This document shows positions 45,933 to 54,424 of a stretch of 64,000 nt of DNA, piece by piece. A program made the translations under genes and the position numbers. Position 1 is the stretch's first letter. Every line of letters starts with the position of its first letter. Origin of the DNA: Tropicibacter naphthalenivorans (GTDB taxonomy: Bacteria; Pseudomonadota; Alphaproteobacteria; Rhodobacterales; Rhodobacteraceae); assembly GCF_900176475.1 (NCBI RefSeq), contig NZ_FWXX01000008.1, positions 62,001 through 126,000 of the forward strand, given 5' to 3'. The notes beneath the pieces were generated by a model. The model saw only the letters and a list, made by a program, of their open reading frames with translations, searched no databases and was not told where the DNA came from.

Positions 45933-45946
45933 ACCGACCGGACGGT
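45933..45946. promoter_or_regulatory. Operator upstream of paaG (PaaR-type)
   Basis: ACCGACCGGACGGT, a 14-bp dyad with 12 of 14 positions symmetric, followed by CAAT. It lies 66 bp upstream of the paaG start in the 265-bp gap shared with the divergent dehydrogenase-like gene (46133). The remainder of the gap shows no gene. Confidence 0.7.
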
Positions 45947-46132
45947 CAATTGTGTTGTGGCCGCGAATTCAAAAACCTTAGTCTCAGAGGTCATTTTCCA
46001 GCAATCCATTTTGGGGCGCTTGGTGGCTTTGATGAATGGCGCTCATCGGTGGCTTTGGCCCGGCGGGCATTGAAGCGCTCGGCCCAGAGCGCATGTTTTG
46101 CCCAGAAAACCCAAGTGAACGGAGACGCCCCT

Positions 46133-47137
46133 TTGCCCCTTTGCCTGCACCGCCGCGCCGCCCCTGCCGCCTTTGCCGCCGTCCTGACCGCGGCCACCGC
46201 CGCGCAGGCGCACACCACCGTACTGGAGGGGCTCGACTACCCTTGGGACATCGAAGCAGCGGGCGAGACGCTGTTCCTGACCGAAAAGGGCGGCACCCTT
46301 GGTGTGCTGTCGCAGGGCGCGTTCACCCGCCATCCGCTGGTGACCCGCGTGCCGATCCTAAACGATCGCGGCGGCGGTTTGATGGGGCTGGCGCTGACCG
46401 ATGATCCGTTGCACGTTGTGCTCTATCACCACGCGGGCACGCCCAGTGACCGCTACAACCGCGTGATCGAGGCCGAACTGCAAGGCGACGCCTTTGTCGA
46501 GACCCGCGTGCTGATCGACGACATCCCCGGCCATCCGCTGTACAACGGGGGACGTGTGGCCTTTGGCCCCGATGGGATGCTCTATGTGACCACCGGCTGG
46601 ACGGAAAATCCCGATCTGCCCCAAGACCTTGAGAGCCTTGCCGGAAAGATCCTGCGGGTCACGCCCGATGGCGACATCCCGACAGGCAACCCCTTTGATG
46701 GCTCGCTTGTGTGGTCGCTGGGGCACCGCAACCCCCAAGGGATCGCGTGGGACGACGCAGGGACGATGTATGCCGCCGAGCATGGGCAAAGCGGCCACGA
46801 TGAGGTCAACCGGATCACCGCCGGGGGCAATTACGGCTGGCCCTTGGTGCAGGGCGACGAGACGGGCGAGGGGCTGACGCCGCCTTTGGCGCATTCCGGC
46901 GGGCGCACCTGGGCGCCGTCGGGGCTGGCGTGGGGCGAGGACGGCCTGCTGCTGGCCAGCCTGCGCCAAGGGGCGGTGCTGGCGGTGTCACAGGACGGCA
47001 CGGTGCGGCAGGCCTATGACGCGGGCGCGCGCATCCGCGATGTGCTGGCCGTGGGGCACACGTTCTATGCGATCACCACCAACCGCTCTCCGCGCCGCGA
47101 TGGCCCGTCCGAAGATTACCTGATCCGGCTCGACTGA
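46133..47137 (+). CDS. PQQ-dependent sugar dehydrogenase-like (glucose/sorbosone) beta-propeller protein
   Basis: Secreted beta-propeller of the glucose/sorbosone dehydrogenase family, 334 residues. TTG 46133 is chosen because CGGAGA lies eight bases upstream and a signal peptide (AFAAVLTAATAAQAH) follows. Motifs are GLDYPWDIEAAGETLFLTEK, YNGGRVAFGPDGMLYVTTG, SLGHRNPQGIAWDDAGTMYAAEHG and GGNYGWPLVQGDE. These are typical of periplasmic PQQ-dependent sugar dehydrogenases, although family members vary in cofactor use. No link to the aromatic genes is evident. Confidence 0.87.
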   Translation: MPLCLHRRAAPAAFAAVLTAATAAQAHTTVLEGLDYPWDIEAAGETLFLTEKGGTLGVLSQGAFTRHPLVTRVPILNDRGGGLMGLALTDDPLHVVLYHHAGTPSDRYNRVIEAELQGDAFVETRVLIDDIPGHPLYNGGRVAFGPDGMLYVTTGWTENPDLPQDLESLAGKILRVTPDGDIPTGNPFDGSLVWSLGHRNPQGIAWDDAGTMYAAEHGQSGHDEVNRITAGGNYGWPLVQGDETGEGLTPPLAHSGGRTWAPSGLAWGEDGLLLASLRQGAVLAVSQDGTVRQAYDAGARIRDVLAVGHTFYAITTNRSPRRDGPSEDYLIRLD

Positions 47138-47138
47138 C

Positions 47139-47573
47139 CTATAGGTCCTGCGTTTCCAGCGTATCCAGCGCAGCGTTCAACGCGTCAAGCTGGGGCGCGA
47201 GCAAGGCGTCCAGACGCGCTTGGTAATCGCGGGCGATCTGGGTCAGATCCTGCATCAAGGCCTGGCCCTGATCGGTCAGCGTCAGGGAAATCAGCCGCCG
47301 GTCGGTCTCGTTCACAGTCTTGGTGACATAGCCCGCCGCCTCAAGGCGCGTGGCGGCGCGGCTGGCCTTGGACTTTTCCAGATGCACCCGGCTGTGAATG
47401 TCGCGGATCGACACCGCGCCCGCATCGGCCACATGGACCAACACGCGCCATTCGGCCACGGAAATCCCGAACTCGTCGCGATAGCGCCGCGCCATCCCCG
47501 CGCTGAGCCGCTCTGCCGCGACGGTCATGCGGTAGGGCAGAAACTCGGCCAGTTCAAAGGGGCGTTGGGGCAT
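47139..47573 (-). CDS. MarR-family regulator of the homogentisate genes
   Basis: 144-residue winged-helix regulator: FLPYRMTVAAERLSAGMARRY (dimer helix), FGISVAEWRVLVHVADAGAVS, HLEKSKASRAATRLEAAGYV and NETDRRLISLTLTDQG. Start at ATG 47573. Divergent from hmgA, with two copies of an operator-like word between them, so it probably represses hmgA in response to homogentisate or a related aromatic acid (inference). Confidence 0.88.
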   Translation of the reverse strand: MPQRPFELAEFLPYRMTVAAERLSAGMARRYRDEFGISVAEWRVLVHVADAGAVSIRDIHSRVHLEKSKASRAATRLEAAGYVTKTVNETDRRLISLTLTDQGQALMQDLTQIARDYQARLDALLAPQLDALNAALDTLETQDL

Positions 47574-47619
47574 GGGAATTCGTCTCTTGTGCGCGGGGCA
47601 ACTTTTGGCACGATTTGTG

Positions 47620-47666
47620 GCATCTGCAATGAAATTCTTGACACCGTTGCATTTGCAATGAACAGT
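47620..47666 (+). promoter_or_regulatory. hmgA promoter with two MarR operator copies
   Basis: GCATCTGCAATGAA (47620-47633) and GCATTTGCAATGAA (47649-47662) are direct repeats 29 bp apart; each contains a CATT-TGC-AATG-like dyad (perfect in the second). A good -35 box TTGACA lies at 47638-47643, and the second repeat fills the 17-bp spacer before a weak -10 (AACAGT). Repressor bound there would block hmgA transcription. Confidence 0.65.
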
Positions 47667-47712
47667 GCGGGCAAATACGACTCTGTCAGTCACGTTTAGG
47701 AGGAGGCCTGTC

Positions 47713-49101
47713 ATGACGTCGCAAGAGCTGCCCACGGGGATGATCCGCGCCACCGCAAAGGCCGGCCCGCATGAGGGCTATATGCCCGGTTTCGGCAACG
47801 ACTTTGAAACCGAAGCGCTGCCCGACGCGCTGCCGCAGGGCATGAACTCGCCGCAAAAGTGCAACTACGGTCTTTATGGCGAGCAGCTGTCCGGGACGGC
47901 TTTTACCGCCAATCCGCCAGAACGCACCTGGACCTATCGCATTCGCCCGTCGGTGAAACACTCCGCCCGCTATACCAAGATCGACCTGCCCTACTGGAAA
48001 AGCGCGCCTTGCGTCGATCCGGACGTGATTTCGCTGGGGCAGTACCGCTGGGATCCGGTGGAGATGCCGGGGGGGACTGACTCGCGCTCAAGTCGCGAAG
48101 CGGTAGCCCCACTGAACTGGCTGACGGGGATGCGGACGATGACCACGGCGGGGGATGTGAACACGCAGGTGGGCATGGCCTCGCATATCTACCTCGTGAC
48201 CGAGTCCATGGTAGATTCGTATTTTTTCAGCGCTGACAGCGAATTGCTGGTGGTTCCGCAGCAGGGGCGCTTGCGCTTTTGCACCGAGCTGGGGGTGATC
48301 GACCTTGCGCCGCAAGAGATCGCGATCCTGCCGCGTGGGTTGGTGTACCGGGTCGAAGTGCTCGAAGGCCCGTGCCGCGGGTTTGTCTGCGAAAACTACG
48401 GTCAAAAGTTCGAGCTGCCGGGGCGCGGGCCGATCGGGGCGAACTGCCTTGCGAACCCGCGCGACTTCAAGGCGCCGGTGGCCGCATTTGAGGACCGCGA
48501 GGTGCCCTCGACCCTGACGATCAAGTGGTGCGGCCAGTTCCACGAGACCCGGATCGGGCAGTCGCCCTTGGACGTCGTGGCGTGGCACGGCAACTACGCG
48601 CCGTACAAGTATGACCTGCGGACCTATTGCCCCGTTGGCGCGATCCTGTTCGACCACCCGGACCCGTCGATCTTTACGGTTTTGACCGCCCCGAGCGGCG
48701 TGCCGGGGACGGCGAACATCGACTTTGTGCTGTTCCGCGAGCGTTGGATGGTGGCCGAGGATACCTTTCGCCCGCCGTGGTATCACAAGAACATCATGTC
48801 CGAGCTGATGGGCAACATCTACGGGCAGTATGATGCCAAACCGCAGGGGTTCGTGCCGGGCGGGATGTCTTTGCACAACATGATGCTGCCGCACGGGCCG
48901 GACCGGAATGCCTTTGAAGGGGCGTCCAACGCCGAGCTGAAGGCGGAGAAGCTGGACAATACCATGTCGTTCATGTTCGAGACGCGCTTTCCACAGCATC
49001 TGACGGCCTTTGCGGCGCAAGAGGCGCCCTTGCAGGATGATTACATCGATTGCTGGGAGAGCCTGGAGAAGAAGTTCGACGGCACCCCCGGCAGGAAGTG
49101 A
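47713..49101 (+). CDS. hmgA: Homogentisate 1,2-dioxygenase
   Basis: Iron-dependent ring-cleavage enzyme turning homogentisate into maleylacetoacetate, 462 residues from ATG 47713 with AGGAGGAGG upstream. Conserved regions are [75 protein letters not shown] and [12 protein letters not shown], which carry the iron ligands (H and E). Around residues 119-137, between RWDPV and WLTGM, it has about 12 extra residues ([16 protein letters not shown]) relative to the family as I know it. The rest is typical. First gene of the homogentisate operon. Confidence 0.95.
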   Translation: MTSQELPTGMIRATAKAGPHEGYMPGFGNDFETEALPDALPQGMNSPQKCNYGLYGEQLSGTAFTANPPERTWTYRIRPSVKHSARYTKIDLPYWKSAPCVDPDVISLGQYRWDPVEMPGGTDSRSSREAVAPLNWLTGMRTMTTAGDVNTQVGMASHIYLVTESMVDSYFFSADSELLVVPQQGRLRFCTELGVIDLAPQEIAILPRGLVYRVEVLEGPCRGFVCENYGQKFELPGRGPIGANCLANPRDFKAPVAAFEDREVPSTLTIKWCGQFHETRIGQSPLDVVAWHGNYAPYKYDLRTYCPVGAILFDHPDPSIFTVLTAPSGVPGTANIDFVLFRERWMVAEDTFRPPWYHKNIMSELMGNIYGQYDAKPQGFVPGGMSLHNMMLPHGPDRNAFEGASNAELKAEKLDNTMSFMFETRFPQHLTAFAAQEAPLQDDYIDCWESLEKKFDGTPGRK

Positions 49102-49109
49102 GCCGCAGG

Positions 49110-49180
49110 GGAAGAGGGGGCGCTGCCCCCGCCGCCCGCTGGGCGACTCCCCCGGGATATTTTACAAGAGAAGAAGATAG
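49110..49180. repeat. Intergenic repeat, copy 2
   Basis: Same organisation as 9139-9205: GGGGGCGCTGCCCCC, then CCGCTGGGCGACTCCCCCGG, then GATATTTTACAAGAGAAGAAGA. It lies between hmgA and fahA and would fold into a stable hairpin in the mRNA. Confidence 0.75.
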
Positions 49181-49224
49181 GGTGTGGGCGCGTGGCCTGC
49201 CCCGATAAGGAGTGAGGAGCCCCC

Positions 49225-50484
49225 ATGCCCCTGATGACCAGCTGGGTCGACAGCGCCAATACGCCGGAGACGGATTTTCCCTTGAACAACCTGCCCTATG
49301 GCGCGTTTGTCAGCGACAGCGGCGAGCAGCATTGCGGGGTGGCGATTGGGGATATGATCCTTGATGTGACCGCTTTGGAGGCGGACGGTGTGATCGCGGT
49401 GCCCGACGAGGAAGAGGTGTTCTTTTTCGGCGACTGGACCGAGTTCATGGCCTTGGGGCCGGCGGTCTGGGCGGGGTTCCGGGCGGCGGTGACAGAGCTG
49501 TTGCGGGAGGATTATGAGGACCCGCAGGGCTTGGTGCGCTATATGGTGCCGCAGGTGGGGACGCAAATGTGCTTGCCGTTTACGGTTGCCGAGTACACCG
49601 ACTTTTACGCGTCGTTCAACCATGCGAGCAATGTGGGGACGATGTTCCGCGGGCCGGAGAATGCGCTGCCGGCAAACTGGTTGTCGGTGCCGATCGGGTA
49701 CAACGGGCGGGCGTCTTCGGTGCAGGTGTCGGGGACGGATGTGCGCCGCCCTTGGGGGCAGTTGAAATCCCCCGATGCCGAGTTGCCGGTCTTTGCCCCC
49801 TGCAAGCGGTTCGACATCGAGCTGGAGATGGGGGCCATTGTGGGGCAACCTTCGACCGGGCCGGTGACCGTGGCCGAAGCGGACGAGATGATCTTTGGCT
49901 ACGTGCTGCTGAACGACTGGTCGGCCCGCGACATCCAAGCGTGGGAGTACATGCCCCTCGGCCCGTTCCAGTCCAAGGCCACCGCCACCACGCTGAGCCC
50001 GTGGATCATCCCCAAGGCCGCGCTGGAGCCGTTTCGCTGCCCCACGCCCGAACGCAAGCGCCCGCTGCTGGACTACCTGACCGAACCGGGCCCGATGCTC
50101 TATGACATCGCGCTCGAAGTGGGCCTTGCGCCCGAAGGTGCGCCCGAGACCGTCATCAGCCGCACCAACTACAACACGATGTACTACTCCAGCGCCCAGC
50201 AGCTGGCGCATCACACCACCTCTGGATGTCCGATGAACGTCGGCGACCTGCTCGGCTCTGGCACCATCTCTGGCACCGAAAAGGACCAGCGCGGCGCCCT
50301 GCTGGAAATCACATGGGGCGGCCAGGACCCGATCACGCTGGACACCGGCGAGACCCGCGCCTTTGTCGAGGATGGCGACACCCTGACGCTGCGCGGCCAC
50401 GCCTTGGGGGACGGCTTCCGCATTGGCTTTGGCGACTGCACCGCCAAGGTCCTGCCCGCACTTGAGGACCCTTACAAACGCTAA
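49225..50484 (+). CDS. fahA: Fumarylacetoacetase
   Basis: Fumarylacetoacetate hydrolase, 419 residues, final enzyme of the homogentisate route, yielding fumarate and acetoacetate. The N-terminal SH3-like domain (FPLNNLPYGAFVSDSGEQHCGVAIGD) and catalytic domain are complete. Metal and active-site segments are YTDFYASFNHASNVGTMFR, RFDIELEMGAIVG, LNDWSARDIQAWEYMPLGPF and KDQRGALLEITWGGQDP. GGAG precedes ATG 49225. Confidence 0.96.
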   Translation: MPLMTSWVDSANTPETDFPLNNLPYGAFVSDSGEQHCGVAIGDMILDVTALEADGVIAVPDEEEVFFFGDWTEFMALGPAVWAGFRAAVTELLREDYEDPQGLVRYMVPQVGTQMCLPFTVAEYTDFYASFNHASNVGTMFRGPENALPANWLSVPIGYNGRASSVQVSGTDVRRPWGQLKSPDAELPVFAPCKRFDIELEMGAIVGQPSTGPVTVAEADEMIFGYVLLNDWSARDIQAWEYMPLGPFQSKATATTLSPWIIPKAALEPFRCPTPERKRPLLDYLTEPGPMLYDIALEVGLAPEGAPETVISRTNYNTMYYSSAQQLAHHTTSGCPMNVGDLLGSGTISGTEKDQRGALLEITWGGQDPITLDTGETRAFVEDGDTLTLRGHALGDGFRIGFGDCTAKVLPALEDPYKR

Positions 50485-50509
50485 GGTCTTCTTCTCTTTA
50501 TAAATATCC
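50485..50509. repeat. Intergenic repeat, partial inverted copy 3
   Basis: GGTCTTCTTCTC then TTTATAAATATCC, the reverse complement of the AT-rich half of the repeats at 9139 and 49110 (GATATTT and AAGAGAAGAAGA). It directly follows the fahA stop; the GC-rich hairpin part is absent. Confidence 0.6.
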
Positions 50510-50557
50510 AAAATTCCGCCGCCACCACAGGCGCCGCACGCACTAAGGAAACGCGAC

Positions 50558-51508
50558 ATGACCAAAGGATTTGCCTCGGCAAACGACATGGAAGAAAAAA
50601 CCATCTCCTTCACCCAAGTGGGCGAGGGGCTCTATGCCTTTACCGCCGAAGGAGACCCCAACACCGGCGTGATCATCGGCGATGACAGTGTCATGATCGT
50701 CGAGGCGCAAGCCACCCCCCGCCTTGCCCGCAAGGTCATCGAGTGCGTGCGCTCTGTCACCGACAAGCCGATCAGCCACCTTGTTCTAACCCACTATCAC
50801 GCGGTGCGTGTGCTGGGGGCCAGCGCCTATGGCGCGCGCGAGATCATCATGTCCGACACCGCCGCCGCCATGGTCGAAGAGCGCGGACAAGAGGATTGGG
50901 ACAGCGAATTCGACCGCTTCCCGCGTCTCTTCCAAGGCCACGAGGAAATCCCCGGTCTGACCCGCCCGACCACCACTTTCAGCGACCGCATGACCGTCTA
51001 CCTTGGCAAGCGCCGCGTTGACATCATGACGCTGGGCCGCGCCCATACCGCCGGAGATGCGGTGATCTGGGTGCCGGACCAAGAGGTCATGTTCACCGGC
51101 GACATCGTCGAATACCACTCGGCCTGCTACTGCGGCGACGGCCACTTTGGCGACTGGGAAGAGACCTTGATGAACATCGCCGCCTTTGAACCCAAAGCGA
51201 TTGCGCCGGGGCGCGGGGACGCTTTGGTCGGTGAGGAAATGGTCGCCAAGGCCATTGCCTCGACCGCCGATTTCGTCAACTCGACCTACAAACCCATCGC
51301 CAAGGTTGTCGCCCGTGGCGGCTCGCTGAAAGAGGCGTGGGACGCCTGCCGTGCCGAATGCGACCCCAAGTTCTCGGACTACGCGATCTACGAGCATTGC
51401 CTGCCGTTCAACGTCGCCCGTGCCTATGACGAGGCCCGCGGCATCGACACGCCGCGTGTCTGGACGGCGCAGCGCGACAAGGAAATGTGGGCGGCCCTTC
51501 AGGGATGA
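50558..51508 (+). CDS. MBL-fold metallo-hydrolase
   Basis: Metallo-beta-lactamase-fold hydrolase, 316 residues. The first metal motif is LVLTHYHAVRVLGA, so the usual H-x-H-x-D-H is altered (HYHAVR), and the later ligands are in LGRAHTAGDAVIWVP and MFTGDIVEYHSACYCGDGH. AAGGAAACGCGAC precedes ATG 50558. It is the third gene of the homogentisate operon and may hydrolyse a thioester or lactone intermediate, but there is no direct evidence. Confidence 0.85.
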   Translation: MTKGFASANDMEEKTISFTQVGEGLYAFTAEGDPNTGVIIGDDSVMIVEAQATPRLARKVIECVRSVTDKPISHLVLTHYHAVRVLGASAYGAREIIMSDTAAAMVEERGQEDWDSEFDRFPRLFQGHEEIPGLTRPTTTFSDRMTVYLGKRRVDIMTLGRAHTAGDAVIWVPDQEVMFTGDIVEYHSACYCGDGHFGDWEETLMNIAAFEPKAIAPGRGDALVGEEMVAKAIASTADFVNSTYKPIAKVVARGGSLKEAWDACRAECDPKFSDYAIYEHCLPFNVARAYDEARGIDTPRVWTAQRDKEMWAALQG

Positions 51509-51897
51509 GACGGCTGCTTGGTGCCAAAACGCTTTTGCAACGGGTCTTTGGGCCGATCGGTCCAAAGCGCGGGGACGCGCCCGCCCGGACCCCACCGCAC
51601 CCTGCCGGCACCAAGCCCCCCTCCCCCACACGCTGGGACGGGCAGCCTTCGACCTTTTCGGGGGATCTGCGCAAGGTCTTGCCTGTCACTATTTGGCGGC
51701 AGGGCCAGGTGCTGTGCCACCTTCAGGTCACGTGGATCTACTGGGGCGGCCCGCGTGAAGGCGACCACCTTGGCGGTCCCGAAAAGGCCGACACGCACCG
51801 GGTCAAACGCGGGGACCTCTTTGAACTCGCTGACGGGCGCAAGCTTGGCTTCGAAGACTTTAAAAAGCACATCGCAGACAGCGGTTACACCGTCTGA
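51505..51897 (+). CDS. Hypothetical protein, basic and proline-rich
   Basis: 130 residues, not recognised. Its ATG overlaps the MBL stop (ATGA), and it ends 15 bp before the flavoprotein gene, so its position argues for translation. The N-terminal 60 residues are basic and Pro-rich (TPPHPAGTKPPSPTRWDGQP). The C-terminal part looks folded (WIYWGGPREGDHLGGPEKAD, RGDLFELADGRKLGFEDFK). A competing overlapping frame exists at 51518-51916. Possibly a small operon accessory protein. Confidence 0.45.
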   Translation: MRRLLGAKTLLQRVFGPIGPKRGDAPARTPPHPAGTKPPSPTRWDGQPSTFSGDLRKVLPVTIWRQGQVLCHLQVTWIYWGGPREGDHLGGPEKADTHRVKRGDLFELADGRKLGFEDFKKHIADSGYTV

Positions 51898-51912
51898 CTT
51901 CGGGAGGAATAC

Positions 51913-53526
51913 ATGATTCAGGACCGCTATCAACTGGCGTTCAAACTCTACCCTTACGCGCGCAGTGCCGATCAGGACGCCGCACAACCGGTGCGCCATC
52001 CGGTGGTCATCATGGGCGGCGGGCCGATTGGCGTCGCCACGGCGCTGGACCTCGGGCTGCAAGGCATCCCGGTGGTGGTGCTGGACGACCACGAGGGCAT
52101 CGGTCAGGGGAGCCGCGCGATCTGTTTCGCCAAGCGCTGTCTGGAGATCGCCGACCGCTATGGCGCGGGCGAGGCGATGCTGGACAAGGGCGTTGTGTGG
52201 AACCTTGGGAAAGTCTTCCACGACGACCGCAAGGTGTTTGAATTCAACCTTTTGCCCGAGGACGGGCACAAGTTCCCCGCCTTTATCAACCTGCAACAGC
52301 CCTACTTTGAAAAGTTCCTTGTGGACCGGGTGCGGCAGGCGCAGGCGGACGGCGCGCCCATCGAGCTGCGCGGCAAGAACCGCGTCGACAGTGTCGAAAC
52401 GCATGACGACCATGTGGTGCTGAACATCACCACCCCTGATGGCCCCTATACGATTGAGGCCGATTGGCTGATCGGCGCGGATGGCGCGTCCAGCCCCTTG
52501 CGCGGGATGATGGGTCTCGATTTCGACGGGCGCGTGTTCGAGGACAGTTTCCTCATTGCCGACATCAAGATGGACAACGAGGATTTCCCGACCGAGCGGT
52601 GGTTCTGGTTTGAGCCGCATTTCAAATCCGGCGCGTCCACCCTGCTGCACAAGCAGCCCGACGGCGTCTGGCGGGTCGACTTCCAGATCGGCTGGGACGT
52701 GGATCGCAAGCACGAGCTGCAAGAAGAGAACGTCCGCGCCCGTCTGGATGCCATGTTGCCGGGGGTCAGCTACGACATCGTCTGGACCTCGATCTACACG
52801 TTCCAATGTCGCCGGATGAAGCAGTTCCGCCACGGACGGGTGATCTTTGCCGGGGATGCAGCGCATCAGGTTTCACCCTTTGGCGCGCGCGGCGCGAACT
52901 CTGGGATGCAGGACGTGGACAACCTTGGGTGGAAGCTGGGGCTGGTCATTGGCGGCAAAGCCCCCGACGCGCTCTTGGATAGCTACCACGAGGAACGCGC
53001 CTTTGGCGCGGATGAGAATATCCTGAATTCCACGCGGTCCACGGACTTTATCACGCCGAAATCCAAGGTCAGCCATGTCTTCCGCAACGCGGTGCTGGAT
53101 CTGGCCGAGCACCACGCCTTTGCCCGGCCCTTGGTGAACTCTGGGCGGCTGTCGGTGCCTTGCGTCTATGACGGGCTGAGCCTGACTGGCGAGGATGCCT
53201 TGCCCGGTGGTCCTGCGCGCAGTCGCCCGGGTAGCCCCTGCCCGGATGCGCCCGTGCCTGACGGTTTTTTGCTGGGCAAACTCGGAGGGGGATTCACCCT
53301 GCTGACGCTGAATGTCGACGCGCCAGACACGCTGGACGAAGGCGGGATTACCATCAAACGTCTGGCGCTGAGCGATGTCTCTGGCCGTCTGGTCGAGCGG
53401 TACTTGGGCGACGCGCAAAGCGCCGTTTACCTGATCCGTCCCGACCAGCATGTGGTTGCCCGTTGGGACCGTTTTGACGATGCCGCCGTGCGCGCCGCCC
53501 TGCGCCGTGCCACCGCAAAAGGATAA
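51913..53526 (+). CDS. FAD-dependent aromatic hydroxylase (MhpA-like flavoprotein monooxygenase)
   Basis: Class A flavoprotein monooxygenase, 537 residues. It has the FAD dinucleotide fold VVIMGGGPIGVATALDLGLQG (residues 31-51), the ADWLIGADGASSPLR DG motif, and FAGDAAHQVSPFGARGANSGMQDVDNLGWKL, all typical of 3-(3-hydroxyphenyl)propionate and phenol hydroxylase relatives. Placed in a homogentisate operon, it may hydroxylate 3-hydroxyphenylacetate or a similar acid to homogentisate (inference). GGGAGGAAT precedes the ATG. Confidence 0.88.
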   Translation: MIQDRYQLAFKLYPYARSADQDAAQPVRHPVVIMGGGPIGVATALDLGLQGIPVVVLDDHEGIGQGSRAICFAKRCLEIADRYGAGEAMLDKGVVWNLGKVFHDDRKVFEFNLLPEDGHKFPAFINLQQPYFEKFLVDRVRQAQADGAPIELRGKNRVDSVETHDDHVVLNITTPDGPYTIEADWLIGADGASSPLRGMMGLDFDGRVFEDSFLIADIKMDNEDFPTERWFWFEPHFKSGASTLLHKQPDGVWRVDFQIGWDVDRKHELQEENVRARLDAMLPGVSYDIVWTSIYTFQCRRMKQFRHGRVIFAGDAAHQVSPFGARGANSGMQDVDNLGWKLGLVIGGKAPDALLDSYHEERAFGADENILNSTRSTDFITPKSKVSHVFRNAVLDLAEHHAFARPLVNSGRLSVPCVYDGLSLTGEDALPGGPARSRPGSPCPDAPVPDGFLLGKLGGGFTLLTLNVDAPDTLDEGGITIKRLALSDVSGRLVERYLGDAQSAVYLIRPDQHVVARWDRFDDAAVRAALRRATAKG

Positions 53527-53529
53527 GCC

Positions 53530-53724
53530 ATGCCTTTGAACACACAGCCAAATCTGGCCAAACCGGATGATTTCTACGCCCAGCTGATCGCCACCCACGA
53601 CGGCCTCAGCGAGGACGAAAGCGCCAGCCTGAATGCGCGGCTGATCCTGCTGCTGGCCAACCACATTGGCGACCCCGCGGTGCTGCAAGAGGCGCTGAAC
53701 ACCGCGCGCGCCGGGGCCGCTTAG
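53530..53724 (+). CDS. DUF2783 domain-containing small protein
   Basis: 64-residue protein with the DUF2783 pattern as I know it (DDFYAQLIATHDGLSEDESA, LNARLILLLANHIGD). It starts three bases after the hydroxylase stop, and small DUF2783 proteins commonly accompany this type of flavoprotein. Function unknown; perhaps a partner of the hydroxylase. Confidence 0.82.
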   Translation: MPLNTQPNLAKPDDFYAQLIATHDGLSEDESASLNARLILLLANHIGDPAVLQEALNTARAGAA

Positions 53725-54350
53725 GCGCGGCCCACCTCGATCCCCTCGCCTTTCAGCGCACGCTGGGTGGCGGGGCGATCCAGCATCCGGTTGTGATGCG
53801 CGGCAATGTTGGCGGGCATGTCCAGACCGACCATCACCGCCCAACGGGTCATGTAGAACAGCACCGCGTCGGCCACGCTGAACGCGCCGAACAGGTAGTC
53901 CTTGTCGCCCAGAACCTCGGAGATATTGCCAAAGCCGATGGCGATCTGCGCCTTGCCATGCGCCTTGATCTGTTCCTGGAATTCCGGCGTGGGGCCGAAT
54001 TTATGCGGCACGATCACAAAGGTGAATCCGCGCATGTGCACCGAGCCGACCATGTAATCAAGCAGCTCCATCACGCGCAGGCGGCCTTCGGCACCTTCGG
54101 GCAGCAAAGCCGCCTCTGGAAAGGCATCCGCCAGCCAAAAGGCAATCGCCTGCGTTTCCGTCAGGACCGAACCGTCGGGGCGGACCAGCGCGGGCACCTT
54201 CGCCTTGGGGTTGAGCTTTTTGTAGTCGTCGTTCAGGTGCTCTTTGGCCCCGAGGTTAAAGCGGTGGGCCTGATACTCGGCGCCGGTCTCTTCGAGCAAA
54301 ATCCGGGTGCCAACGGCGCAGCTGCCGGGCGAGGTGTAGAACTGCATCAT
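53721..54350 (-). CDS. Glutathione S-transferase family protein
   Basis: 209 residues with an N-terminal thioredoxin-fold domain (YTSPGSCAVGTRILLEETGA, NPKAKVPALVRPDG, LTETQAIAFWLAD) and a C-terminal helical domain. The SPGSCA start is that of the beta-class-like bacterial GSTs. It overlaps the DUF2783 end by 4 bp on the opposite strand. Next to hmgA/fahA it might supply the glutathione-dependent maleylacetoacetate isomerase step, but its sequence is not clearly the zeta class. Confidence 0.85.
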   Translation of the reverse strand: MMQFYTSPGSCAVGTRILLEETGAEYQAHRFNLGAKEHLNDDYKKLNPKAKVPALVRPDGSVLTETQAIAFWLADAFPEAALLPEGAEGRLRVMELLDYMVGSVHMRGFTFVIVPHKFGPTPEFQEQIKAHGKAQIAIGFGNISEVLGDKDYLFGAFSVADAVLFYMTRWAVMVGLDMPANIAAHHNRMLDRPATQRALKGEGIEVGRA

Positions 54351-54365
54351 GGGGTGGCCTTTGTG

Positions 54366-54416
54366 TTGCGGGGGCGGGTGGTGCACATGTTCAGCATGTC
54401 CGCACCGCCCCCGCAA
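54366..54416. terminator. Long hairpin between nuclease and GST genes
   Basis: TTGCGGGGGCGG (54366-54377) and CCGCCCCCGCAA (54405-54416) form a perfect 12-bp stem whose loop contains a further CATG/CATG pairing. It lies 9 bp after the nuclease stop (minus strand). There is no T-run, so it may be an mRNA-stabilising end or a terminator of weak type. Confidence 0.6.
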
Positions 54417-54424
54417 GTCTTGCG

